Assembly (NCBI GenBank): GCA_045807725.1
Contig: JBJMGV010000089.1
Location: forward strand, 6,185-70,184
Origin: DATENM01 sp045807725
Lineage (GTDB): Bacteria > Acidobacteriota > Blastocatellia > UBA7656
Length of the DNA: 64,000 nt
Direction: 5' to 3'
Shown here: one piece after another, positions 33,231 through 41,340 of the stretch
How positions within the stretch are numbered: position 1 is the stretch's first letter
Layout of the letters: every line of letters begins with the position of its first letter
Notes under the pieces: generated by a model
What the model was told of the DNA's origin: nothing
The model's input: the letters and a program-made list of their open reading frames with translations, nothing else
The model's database searches: none
Position numbers and translations under genes: made by a program

Positions 33231-34369
33231 CCGATAGCCGCTTTCTGTTGAGTCATGGACTCAGCCTTCTCGAAAGGAATTTCGAGCGTAACCTGCAAGC
33301 CGCCTTCGCGGGCGTCGGCCATCTCGAAGCGTTGCGCCGTGCCGTAGAGATGTTCCAGCCGCGCCCGCGTGTTGCTAAGACCGACGCCGCCGCGCCAACG
33401 GCTCGAAGAGTCCTGCGCCGACGCCAGCCCCGGCCCATTGTCTTGCACCTGCAAGCTGAGTGTGTCGTTCAGGTGCGAGACGCGAACCTCGATGTGGCCC
33501 GGCCCCGATTGCATCACGACGCCGTGACGGATGGCGTTTTCAACAATCGGTTGCAGGATCAAGTTCGGAACCATCGCATCGAGCGCGTCGGGCGCGATGG
33601 TGTAGCTCACGGTCAGGCGGTCTTGAAAGCGCACCTGCTCGATTTCGAGATAACAGCGCAGGAACTCCATCTCCTCGTGCAAGGTCACGCGCTGCGCGCC
33701 GGAGTTTTGTAATGTCATTCGCAAAAAGTCGCCGAGCCGCGCGAGCATCTCGTCCGCCGCGTCTACATCTTCATCGAGCAAGGCCGAGATCGAGTTGAGG
33801 GTGTTGAACAGGAAGTGCGGCTGAAGCTGCATCTTCAATGCCTGAAGCTGCGCCTGCGCGAGTTCAGCTTTGAGGCGCGAGGCGCGCAGCTCTTCGCGTT
33901 GATAACGGCGATAATAATCCAGCACCAGGCTGATGAGCATGAACGTGCCATAGCTCATATAGCCGGTCGGCAGGTTGAAGAGAATGTCGGACTGGTACAG
34001 CTCGCGTATGGACGAGTACTGGCGATAGACGGCGACGTGCAGCGCCCAGCCGACGATCAGGTAGATCGCTCGGTGAAAGAAGGCCAGCGTCAAGCACGCG
34101 ACGATATGAATGATCGAATTACGCAGCCAGTGCTCGCGCCCTATGCGGAACCAGCGCGTCAGTTGAAAGATCAGCGGCGCAAGCATCGCCCACAAGAACC
34201 AGTAGGGCAGCTCCCACACGAGCATGCCGCCGACCGTCGGCTGGTGCTTGAAGATGGCGACGTAATGGCCGGCGAAAAAATAGTAGTTGAGCGTGAAGGA
34301 GAGGCCGACGAGCGTCCACGCGACAAGGACGGCTATCCATAATATCCAACCACGCTTCGGCATTCGCAT
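33227..34369 (-). CDS. LytS-like sensor histidine kinase
   Basis: The 380-residue kinase has four predicted membrane segments in its N-terminal 150 residues and a His_kinase (PF06580-type) region with the phospho-accepting His in LQPHFLFNTLNSISALLDED. A HATPase domain follows (ILQPIVENAIRHGV as N box, VQDNGPGLA as G1, and GVGLSNTRARLEHLYG). There is no separate sensory domain in the periplasm, so the signal is probably sensed within the membrane. It is the first gene of a two-gene operon with the LytTR regulator. Confidence 0.93.
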   Translation of the reverse strand: MRMPKRGWILWIAVLVAWTLVGLSFTLNYYFFAGHYVAIFKHQPTVGGMLVWELPYWFLWAMLAPLIFQLTRWFRIGREHWLRNSIIHIVACLTLAFFHRAIYLIVGWALHVAVYRQYSSIRELYQSDILFNLPTGYMSYGTFMLISLVLDYYRRYQREELRASRLKAELAQAQLQALKMQLQPHFLFNTLNSISALLDEDVDAADEMLARLGDFLRMTLQNSGAQRVTLHEEMEFLRCYLEIEQVRFQDRLTVSYTIAPDALDAMVPNLILQPIVENAIRHGVVMQSGPGHIEVRVSHLNDTLSLQVQDNGPGLASAQDSSSRWRGGVGLSNTRARLEHLYGTAQRFEMADAREGGLQVTLEIPFEKAESMTQQKAAIG

Positions 34370-34457
34370 CTCCTCAAAAGTTTCAGCGTATTTCTATCAT
34401 AACGCGAAACGGCGAGCGCGGGCATCGGTTTTATCGCGCCCTGAAGCGAGCAGAGAT

Positions 34458-34505
34458 TAACACGCAGACACGGAGGCACAGAGACACAGCGAACTCTTCG
34501 TGTTA
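34458..34505. repeat. Short tandem repeat with inverted ends
   Basis: TAACACG at the left and CGTGTTA at the right enclose an imperfect 8-bp repeat (GACACGGAGGCACAGAGACA). It lies between the LytS-like kinase and the thioesterase, and is the same unit class as the hairpin at 54285-54348, apparently with most of one arm lost. Confidence 0.6.
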
Positions 34506-34537
34506 TCTTCTTGCTTTCTTGAAAGAGGCAAACACGG

Positions 34538-34960
34538 ATGACCAGAATGAGCGCGCAGGAATTGGAAGACTTTCTCTATTCGCACTTCTCGGAAATGGAT
34601 GAGCGGTTGTTTCATGTCGAGCGCGTCGAAGAGAACTTCGCGCAGATTCGCATGACGTATCACCCGCGCCACTTGCGACCGGGCGGGACGATCTCCGGCC
34701 CGGCCCTGATGATGCTGGCCGACACCGCGATGTATCTAGTGCTGCTGGCGATGATCGGCCCGGTTGCGCTGGCCGTCACTACCAATTTGAACATCAACTT
34801 TCTGCGCAAGCCTGTGGCCCGCGACGTGATCGCTAAGACGAGCCTGCTCAAGCTCGGCAAGCGGCTCGCGGTCGGCGAAGTGACAATGTTTTCCGATGGC
34901 GACGCGCAGCCGGTCGCGCACGCGACGGTGACTTACTCCATCCCCGCCGAGCGAACGTAA
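34538..34960 (+). CDS. PaaI-type hotdog-fold thioesterase
   Basis: The 140-residue product is a hotdog-fold acyl-CoA thioesterase candidate. RPGGTISGPALMMLADTAMY covers the central helix and substrate pocket, and the C-terminal strand KLGKRLAVGEVTMFSDGDAQ and PVAHATVTYSIP fit the PaaI/YdiI-like layout. The acidic residue D in MLADTAMY is at the usual catalytic position. Which acyl-CoA it hydrolyses cannot be stated. The start could also be the Met three codons later. It stands alone between a repeat and the GH36-like gene. Confidence 0.85.
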   Translation: MTRMSAQELEDFLYSHFSEMDERLFHVERVEENFAQIRMTYHPRHLRPGGTISGPALMMLADTAMYLVLLAMIGPVALAVTTNLNINFLRKPVARDVIAKTSLLKLGKRLAVGEVTMFSDGDAQPVAHATVTYSIPAERT

Positions 34961-35218
34961 CCTCGACCGCCAGCCAGTTGGCAGTTCTCATTTAAATTGA
35001 AACCGAAATGTTGATGGACGCGTCTTAGGATTGTGTTCATTCGCAGAAGTGTTTTTGGCGAACTTTCCGTGATTGCTGGCAAAAAGGGCGAGGATGAGGA
35101 TGATTCCTGTAGCTTGCTTATAGCAAACCCTGATTGAATTGTCTTTGCGCTTTTGCCATGCTGCTTGATCTGCTGTCTCGTGCCATATTTTGTTCTGTCT
35201 TTTTGGAAAGAGAGGATG

Positions 35219-37333
35219 ATGAACCATTCTGCGCTCGTCACCGAGTCTCCCCTCATCAACACAAAACCTCAGTCACAAAAGCTCTCATCTCACGCGCAAT
35301 GGGCGCGGCGGCTGGTCCTCTGCCTCGCCTGGGCGCTGGCGCTCGCCTTTGTCGCGTCGGCGCAGGAGTTGAGTAACGACCGCCTGACCTTGCAACTCGG
35401 CGTTTCAGGCGAAGGCATTCCGATCATCAAAGAGGCAGTCTGGAAAGATACGGGCCTGTCGGCTTTCCGTGATGCAGGCACGCCCGATGGTCTCAGCGCC
35501 TGGGTCCCTGAGTCGCTGATTCCTGCCGACGCCGGTGAAGCGCCGGCTTGGGCCGTCAGCGAAAGCGACGAGATGATTACCGCTGAAGCGACGCGCCCGC
35601 TCGCCGCCAAGATGCGCATCACCTGGATTATCGACCTGCCGAAACAGGGGCCGCTGTTTCGCCTGCGCGTGCGGTTGACCGGCGGCAAGCAGGCGCGCGA
35701 CGTGGAGTGGTTCCCGTCGTGGTCGGCCAACTGGCAGGTCGGCGGCGGCGCACAATGGGTGCGCTGGTGGCGTGCGCTGGAGTTCGACCGCAACGAGCAA
35801 AACTTGAGTGCCGACTCCTCGATTCGTCTGGGCAGCCGCTTGCACAGCTCCGATGATGGCGATGGCGGCGTCAACCCTTACTGGATCGTTGGCGGGCCGT
35901 CGAGCCGCACCTATTTCAGCTTGCAGTGGAGCGGCGGCTGGAGCGCGCAGCTCAAGGGGCTGGATAACGGCTTTGCCTTCTCGGTGAACCTGCCGCCGGC
36001 AGAGACCCAACTGACGCTCAACAAGCGCAAGGAGATTGAAGGGCCGGCGCTGCTGGTGACGCTCGTCGAGGGGAGCGACGAGGCAGAAGGCCGCGCCCAG
36101 TGGATGCGACAGCGGCACGCGCTTGGCCAGATACTTTATGGCGGCCCGCGTCCGTCCTTTCCGCTGACCTACAATCACTGGTACGCGATTCGGAAGGATT
36201 TCAATGCCGACTTCCTGGCTCGGCAAGTGGCGGCAATGTCGCCATACGGTTTCGACGCCTTCATCGCTGACGCCGGCTGGTTCGCCAGTGGGCGCTGGAA
36301 GCCCGACCCGGCGAAGTTCCCTGCGGGCGAGCTGACCAAGGCGCTGGCTTCAATGAAAGCCGCCGGCATCAAGCCGGGTTTGTGGTCTACGCCACAATTT
36401 GTCAGCCGCGACGATGACACCTCGGCGTTGACATTTGAAGACCCGGCAATCTTCTCTAATTTTATTGACGGCTACCTCATCGATCTGTCGCAACCGAGCT
36501 TCGTCACACACTTGCTTGATCACGTGTCGGCGCTGCGCAGCAAGTATTCGATGGATTATTGGAAGTACGACCAGCTCTTCTTCTCCGAACAGACCCACGA
36601 GGGCGAGATGAAGAATGTCGTCGGGTTTCAGTCGGCTTTGCAGTCTGTGCGCCTGGCCAACTCCGACCTGACGATTGAGAACTGCCTGAACGGCGGGCGT
36701 ATGCTTAACGATTTCACGCTGCTGCTGACGCAGACGAGCTGGTTGAGGGATTACGGCAAGACCAGCGATGACGTGCCGCAGCTCAACATTCACAGCGCGC
36801 TGTATGCGCTGGAGATGGTCTTCCCGTGGTCGGCGCTGCGGTTCTCGGTCAACTTCGACCAGTCCGACCCGAATGACGATGAGCTGACGCGGCTCAGTTG
36901 TCGCAGCGCGATGATCGGCGCGTGGGGACTCTCGACCGACCTGTCACTGGTCAGCGAACATCAGCAGGCGATCATCTTGAAAGAGATCGTCAACTACCGG
37001 CGGTTGAACCGCATGAAGTATTCGTGCCTCTACGACCTCTACCTGCCGAGCGAAACGGCGGATGCGGCGGGCGTAACCTTCTACAGCCCGAAGCGGCTCT
37101 ATGCCGGCGTGTTGCTCTACCGATGGCAGCGCAACGGCGCATTCAAACAGCCGCTCGCGTTAGCGAAGCTGAGGCCGGAGGTGATGTATGTCGTCACTGA
37201 CGCTGATACGGGCGAGGTGATCACTGCCAGCGGCAGCGACTTGATTGCCAATGGCGTCAGCGTGTCGTTCAGCGGCGGTCGGCGGTCGGCCCTGCTCTTC
37301 ATCGAGCCGGCTGACACGACCACAACGCCTTAA
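35219..37333 (+). CDS. Exported GH36-like glycoside hydrolase (alpha-galactosidase family)
   Basis: The 704-residue enzyme begins with a short N-terminal segment and a signal-type hydrophobic stretch (VLCLAWALALAFVASAQ). A beta-sandwich domain and a TIM-barrel domain follow. Clan GH-D catalytic signatures are present: SMDYWKYDQLF with the nucleophile Asp near residue 450, and IENCLNGGRMLNDF with the presumed acid/base Asp near 497. Substrate may be alpha-galactosides of plant polymers, but the specificity is inferred only from the clan. The chosen ATG (35219) follows AGAGAGG; a second ATG lies three bases earlier and a TTG lies further upstream. Confidence 0.87.
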   Translation: MNHSALVTESPLINTKPQSQKLSSHAQWARRLVLCLAWALALAFVASAQELSNDRLTLQLGVSGEGIPIIKEAVWKDTGLSAFRDAGTPDGLSAWVPESLIPADAGEAPAWAVSESDEMITAEATRPLAAKMRITWIIDLPKQGPLFRLRVRLTGGKQARDVEWFPSWSANWQVGGGAQWVRWWRALEFDRNEQNLSADSSIRLGSRLHSSDDGDGGVNPYWIVGGPSSRTYFSLQWSGGWSAQLKGLDNGFAFSVNLPPAETQLTLNKRKEIEGPALLVTLVEGSDEAEGRAQWMRQRHALGQILYGGPRPSFPLTYNHWYAIRKDFNADFLARQVAAMSPYGFDAFIADAGWFASGRWKPDPAKFPAGELTKALASMKAAGIKPGLWSTPQFVSRDDDTSALTFEDPAIFSNFIDGYLIDLSQPSFVTHLLDHVSALRSKYSMDYWKYDQLFFSEQTHEGEMKNVVGFQSALQSVRLANSDLTIENCLNGGRMLNDFTLLLTQTSWLRDYGKTSDDVPQLNIHSALYALEMVFPWSALRFSVNFDQSDPNDDELTRLSCRSAMIGAWGLSTDLSLVSEHQQAIILKEIVNYRRLNRMKYSCLYDLYLPSETADAAGVTFYSPKRLYAGVLLYRWQRNGAFKQPLALAKLRPEVMYVVTDADTGEVITASGSDLIANGVSVSFSGGRRSALLFIEPADTTTTP

Positions 37334-37392
37334 GCCAAAGGCTAAGCCAAAAGCGCGTGGCGTCGCGCGCCTTTGGCGCGTAAAATCATGCG

Positions 37393-37421
37393 TAGACTTT
37401 CCGGCGGTAATCTGCTAGGAT
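37393..37421 (+). promoter_or_regulatory. Sigma70-type promoter candidate for the RRM gene
   Basis: TAGACT (4 of 6 to the -35 consensus) is followed 17 bases later by TAGGAT (4 of 6 to the -10) with an upstream TGC extension. The implied transcript would have a leader of about 140 bases before the RRM start codon. Long leaders are common on cold-induced RNA-chaperone genes. Confidence 0.4.
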
Positions 37422-37566
37422 AATACTGTTCGTTAGGCAGCGCGAACGCTGCCGTTGACTTAGGATTTCAGGAGTTTCCCGCTACTGCTTGGAGAGCGTT
37501 TGATTCAGTTTTCTCATTCCTTTCCCAAAGCCTCGGAAGTTCCTCTTAACACATTCAGGAGACACG

Positions 37567-37947
37567 ATGAAAAGAATCTATGTTGGCAACCTGTCGTACC
37601 AAACGACGGAGGCCGATCTCTCTGACCTGTTCGAGCAAGTCGGCCAGGTTGAATCCGTGAACATCATCACAGACCGTGACACGGGACGTTCCAAGGGCTT
37701 TGGGTTTGTCGAGATGAACGACGAGGACGCTGAGAAAGCGATCGCGCAGTTCAACGGCACCGAGGTGAACGGTCGCTCGGTAACTGTCAATGAAGCGCGG
37801 CCCCGCGAAGAGCGCGGCGGCGGACGCGGCGGCTTTGGTGGCAATCGCGGCGGCGGTGGCGGCGGCGGTCGTGGCGGCTTCGGCGGTAATCGCGGTGGCG
37901 GCGGCGGCGGCGGTGGTCGCGGCGGCTACGGCGGCAACCGTTACTAA
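37567..37947 (+). CDS. RNA-binding protein with one RRM and Gly-rich tail
   Basis: The 126-residue protein has an RNA recognition motif with RNP2 KRIYVGNLSY and RNP1 KGFGFVEM, the two strands that stack RNA bases, followed by a low-complexity tail built of GGRGGFGGNRGGGG-type repeats. It closely resembles the cyanobacterial-type Rbp cold-shock RNA chaperones. AGGAGA six bases upstream of ATG is the ribosome site. The gene is followed by a DEAD-box helicase and infA on the same strand, suggesting a common role in RNA remodelling and translation. Confidence 0.95.
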   Translation: MKRIYVGNLSYQTTEADLSDLFEQVGQVESVNIITDRDTGRSKGFGFVEMNDEDAEKAIAQFNGTEVNGRSVTVNEARPREERGGGRGGFGGNRGGGGGGGRGGFGGNRGGGGGGGGRGGYGGNRY

Positions 37948-37962
37948 GCCTGGCCTGGGATT

Positions 37963-37992
37963 TGGGATGAGCGAGGCTTCTCGTTCATCCCA
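37963..37992 (+). other. 13-bp hairpin downstream of the RRM gene
   Basis: TGGGATGAGCGAG pairs with CTCGTTCATCCCA (one G-U) around a GCTT loop, 15 bases after the stop codon. There is no U-tract, so it may be a 3'-end stabiliser or partial terminator before the helicase gene. Confidence 0.5.
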
Positions 37993-38118
37993 CCTGCTTA
38001 CCGTTAGGCGAAGGAATCAGAGCGCCTCTGTTCAATCTGCGCCCTTCATCAACATCCTCTCAACAACCATTGCCGCAACGGCAGCCTTTGGCCGGCCCGC
38101 GCGGCGGAAGAAAGTTTC

Positions 38119-39342
38119 ATGAATTCAGATAATTTCCACAAGCTTGGCCTGAGTGCGCCGCTTGTTAAGGTCATCGAACGGCTCGGCCTCGTTGTGCCGA
38201 CCGACATCCAGACAAAAGCCATCCCGCCGGCGCTCGCCGGTCAAAACGTGATGGCGACAGCCGAAACCGGATCGGGCAAAACGGCGGCGTTTCTGCTGCC
38301 GATCATTGAACGGTTGAAACAGCGCGGCGCGGCCCGCGCGCTGGTGCTGGCTCCGACGCGCGAGCTGGCTTTGCAAATCGAAGTGAACGCGCGCGACTTC
38401 AGTCGCGCCGCTGGCCTGCGCACGGTCTCGGTCGTGGGCGGCGAAAGCATAGGCCGGCAGACCAAGTCGCTCGGCGACGGCGTTGACATCATCATCGCCA
38501 CGCCCGGACGCTTGAACGATTTGATCGAGCGCCGCGCTGTGCGGCTCAACCAGATTGAAGCGCTGGTGCTTGACGAAGCCGACCGCATGCTCGATATGGG
38601 ATTCTTGCCGCAGGTGCGGCGCATCATCGCGCACATTCCGAAGCAGCGACAGACGATGATGTTCACGGCGACGATGTCGCGTCCCGTCGAGTTGTTGGCG
38701 CGCGAACTGTTAAGCGACTGTGTTCGCGTCGCAGCGGCGCGCACGCAATCAACCACGGCGACGCTGACGCAGACCGCCTTTCCTGTGCTGGCACACGCGA
38801 AGACGCCGCTGCTGTTGGCGCTGCTCAAGCAGAAGACCGATGGCGCGATCCTCGTCTTCACGCAGACGCGGCGCGGCGCTGACCGCCTGGCGCACATACT
38901 GACCGCCAATAAACACGAAGTCGCCACGCTGCATTCCGACCGCAGTCAGTCGCAGCGTAACCGCGCGCTCCAGAGCTTCCGCTCCGGCGACGTGCGCGTG
39001 CTGGTCGCTACGGACGTTGCGGCGCGCGGCATTGACGTGGACGACATCGCTTATGTCATCAACTACGAAGTGCCGGCGTCCGCCGACGACTACATCCACC
39101 GCGTCGGACGTACGGCGCGGGCTGGCCGCAACGGCGAGGCGATGACGCTCGTGAGTCCCGAAGAAGAGTCGATGCTTTCGGTCATCGAACAGACCACAGG
39201 CATTAAGCTCGGCAGGGAACGCCTGCATGGGTTTTCTGACGGAAGGTCGGACGAGCAGATTCGCCTGGCTAGCGAGATCGCCAAACTGCGCTCGATGTCG
39301 CGCCGCTCGTTCAACTCGGGGGGCCGCGCCGCGCGCCGTTAG
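38119..39342 (+). CDS. DEAD-box ATP-dependent RNA helicase (RhlE-like)
   Basis: This 407-residue helicase begins with the Q-motif region (FHKLGLSAPLVKVIERLG ... PTDIQTKAIP). Motif I AETGSGKT, Ia PTREL, II VLDEADRML, III TATM, V ATDVAARGIDVDD and VI HRVGRTARAG all follow. It lacks the long C-terminal RNA-binding extension of CsdA, so it fits the RhlE/RhlB-size group, unwinding RNA duplexes in ribosome assembly or mRNA decay. It lies 171 bases downstream of the RRM gene. The C-terminal end is Arg/Ser-rich. Confidence 0.95.
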   Translation: MNSDNFHKLGLSAPLVKVIERLGLVVPTDIQTKAIPPALAGQNVMATAETGSGKTAAFLLPIIERLKQRGAARALVLAPTRELALQIEVNARDFSRAAGLRTVSVVGGESIGRQTKSLGDGVDIIIATPGRLNDLIERRAVRLNQIEALVLDEADRMLDMGFLPQVRRIIAHIPKQRQTMMFTATMSRPVELLARELLSDCVRVAAARTQSTTATLTQTAFPVLAHAKTPLLLALLKQKTDGAILVFTQTRRGADRLAHILTANKHEVATLHSDRSQSQRNRALQSFRSGDVRVLVATDVAARGIDVDDIAYVINYEVPASADDYIHRVGRTARAGRNGEAMTLVSPEEESMLSVIEQTTGIKLGRERLHGFSDGRSDEQIRLASEIAKLRSMSRRSFNSGGRAARR

Positions 39343-39358
39343 GGATCATCACCATTTG

Positions 39359-39391
39359 CAGAGCGAGCGGGCGACTGCCGCGTTCGCTCTG
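39359..39391 (+). terminator. Terminator after the helicase gene
   Basis: CAGAGCGAGCG and CGTTCGCTCTG form an 11-bp stem (one G-U) around an 11-base loop, followed by TTTATCCTT, 17 bases after the stop codon. Confidence 0.7.
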
Positions 39392-39451
39392 TTTATCCTT
39401 AGACGCACAACCGCGCGGTCCTTCCACAAGCCGCGCTGAAAGAGAGACTAA

Positions 39452-39673
39452 ATGCCAAGAGAAGATATGATCGCGGTGGACGGCACGGTGGTCGAGTGTA
39501 AAGGCAATGCGACTTTCAAGGTCAAGGTGGCGCAGGGCCATGAAGTGCTGGCCCACCTGGCCGGCAAGATGCGCAAGCATTACATCAAAGTGCTGGCCGG
39601 TGACCGCGTGACGGTTGAACTATCGCCTTATGATTTGACCAAAGGCCGCATCACCTACCGCCATCGCAGCTAG
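39452..39673 (+). CDS. infA: Translation initiation factor IF-1
   Basis: This 73-residue OB-fold protein begins MPREDMIAVDGTVVECKGNA and includes AHLAGKMRKHYIKVLAGDRV and DLTKGRITYRH, the canonical IF-1 sequence. IF-1 occupies the ribosomal A site during initiation. It is transcribed apart from the ribosomal protein operon where many bacteria keep infA; here it follows the RRM and helicase genes after a terminator. Length and motifs are typical. Confidence 0.97.
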   Translation: MPREDMIAVDGTVVECKGNATFKVKVAQGHEVLAHLAGKMRKHYIKVLAGDRVTVELSPYDLTKGRITYRHRS

Positions 39674-39747
39674 CGCGCGACCGCGGCACGAGAGTGTGCC
39701 GCGCCGCCTGTTGTACGGCGCGATGATCCATTTAGTAAAGTGAAGTG

Positions 39748-40011
39748 ATGGAGATGAGCACGCTCGATCAAAAAGCCATTCACGCCATATTGCGTGAGAT
39801 CGACACACGCCTGAGCCAGGGACTCGTGCCCGTGCATAACGAGCATCTGCAACATCTGGTCGAAGGCGATACTGTCGAATACCTGCTCTACCTGAAAAGG
39901 CTCGGCTTGATTAGCGGCGATCTGGTGACGCGAGGTCTGGACAGCACGCCGCATCGAATGACCAACATCCGCCTGACCTTCATCGGCATCCGCACGCTCA
40001 GGGCCGGCTAA
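39748..40011 (+). CDS. Small hypothetical protein
   Basis: This 87-residue product (from the ATG at 39748; a GTG one codon earlier is possible) starts MEMSTLDQKAIHAILREIDT and ends LTFIGIRTLRAG. It is predicted to be mixed helix and strand, has no signal peptide, and its end (...PHRMTNIRLTFIGIRTL) resembles the small DUF2513-like winged-helix proteins, which is only a tentative hint. The conserved-looking VEYLLYLKRLGLISGD segment supports a real gene. Its stop is 6 bases from the stop of the convergent radical SAM gene. Confidence 0.65.
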   Translation: MEMSTLDQKAIHAILREIDTRLSQGLVPVHNEHLQHLVEGDTVEYLLYLKRLGLISGDLVTRGLDSTPHRMTNIRLTFIGIRTLRAG

Positions 40012-40017
40012 ACCTTC

Positions 40018-40986
40018 TCACCCGTCGGCGCGATTGAATACGGCAGCATTCAGCGCGCCGATGCGGCTCGACATCGTGAACAGCGCCCGCACCGGCACAA
40101 AGCCAAATAATCGATAATCGCCAATCGCCTGCAATCCCGCCGAAGCCATACAGCCGCATTGCGTGCAGTCGGGCGTGCCGCCGAACTGGCAAGGCGTGAT
40201 CTTTCCCTTCAAGTCTGCCGTCAGATTCAACGTCGTCCGCGAGAAGATGCAATCCGCAGGCGTCTGCGGCGGCTTCATATACCCTTTAATCACCGAGTCG
40301 GGCAGAAAGAGTTTCGGATAAGCGGGGCGCATCGCGGCAAGCTCTCGCAGGACGCTCTCGCGCTCCTGCGGCGTCAGTATCTCAGCATCCTGTGCGCCGA
40401 CCTGCGGCGTGAAGAGGCTGAACCATATCTGCTTGATCTCGTCCCGCGTCGACCAGAAGCGCACGAACTCTTCGAGGTAGCCTGCGCGCCCGGCCATCTG
40501 CGCCGTGACGGTGCTATGCACGGTGATCTGGTGGCCGGCGATGCTCTTCAGGATGCGCTCGTAGGTGGCCGGCTTTCTGCGCTCGTCGTGCTCCGGCTGC
40601 AAGCCGTCAATCGAGACGACTAGATGAAGATTGTTAATATCATTCCAGGCTTTCGGGATTTCGCGGACGGCGCTGGTCACGAGTTGAACGGTGACGCCCA
40701 TCTGACTCAATCGGGGCAGCAACAGGTTCAACTCGCGGAAGCGCACTAGCGGCTCGCCGCCGACGATAGAAAGATGCAGCGGGCGATAGCGACGCACCAG
40801 CGCCAGCACACCATCAACCAGTTGTTCGCCTTTATAGTCCGATAGCGTTCTAAGCGGCCCGAGCTGATGCAGGTGCTCCGGTTCGTAAGCATAGCAGCCG
40901 GGGCAGCGCAGCGGACACTCGCGGGTGATTTCAATAGACAGGGATGGATAATGGCCGCGCAAGATGCGACCCCATGCGCGCACCAC
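40018..40986 (-). CDS. Radical SAM protein with C-terminal Cys-rich end
   Basis: The 322-residue protein has the radical SAM 4Fe-4S site CPLRCPGC (CxxxCxxC) in IEITRECPLRCPGCYAY, with the glycine-rich GGEPLVR SAM-binding region and VVSIDG beyond it. The C-terminal part has CIFSRTTLNLTADLKG and CQFGGTPDCTQCGCM, a SPASM/twitch-like cysteine set that could hold an auxiliary cluster. Such enzymes modify peptides, heterocycles or tRNA, but no precursor peptide or substrate gene is nearby. The convergent neighbour is a small hypothetical protein. Confidence 0.88.
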   Translation of the reverse strand: MVRAWGRILRGHYPSLSIEITRECPLRCPGCYAYEPEHLHQLGPLRTLSDYKGEQLVDGVLALVRRYRPLHLSIVGGEPLVRFRELNLLLPRLSQMGVTVQLVTSAVREIPKAWNDINNLHLVVSIDGLQPEHDERRKPATYERILKSIAGHQITVHSTVTAQMAGRAGYLEEFVRFWSTRDEIKQIWFSLFTPQVGAQDAEILTPQERESVLRELAAMRPAYPKLFLPDSVIKGYMKPPQTPADCIFSRTTLNLTADLKGKITPCQFGGTPDCTQCGCMASAGLQAIGDYRLFGFVPVRALFTMSSRIGALNAAVFNRADG

Positions 40987-41340
40987 GTCATTCTTTTTCA
41001 GGAGAGCCTCTTTCTACCCGATCAGAAATCAGATTACGTTGACTCCGTCCACGCTTACAACCTTAACACTTGTGATAGGGCGAGGCCAAATCGTAGCGAC
41101 GGATCAAACCGAGCAGCGCGTCAGAAAAATGAGCGGCCACTTAGCGCCAACATCCGCGCACACTTCAACGAGGCATAGGAGCAATTGTGACATCGCCGTT
41201 TGACACGCCTCGTAGCCCTATGCTAAAAGCAAGTACGAAAGTAGCTTATATTAGAAGCATCTCATTCCTAGCCACTGCCGATTAATCTTGCTTTCAGTGC
41301 AGCATTGGTGTCTTTGCGAAAACTGTAGCGGGGCGCACAA
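40987..41340. other. Divergent promoter region upstream of the nuo cluster
   Basis: The 354-base gap separates the radical SAM gene (leftward) from nuoC (rightward). A sigma70-like element, TTGACA (41200-41205) with an 18-base spacer to TAAAAG (41224-41229) preceded by TGC, is the best candidate for the nuo promoter. TATATT at 41247-41252 is an alternative -10. No gene or hairpin is evident in the rest. Confidence 0.4.
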
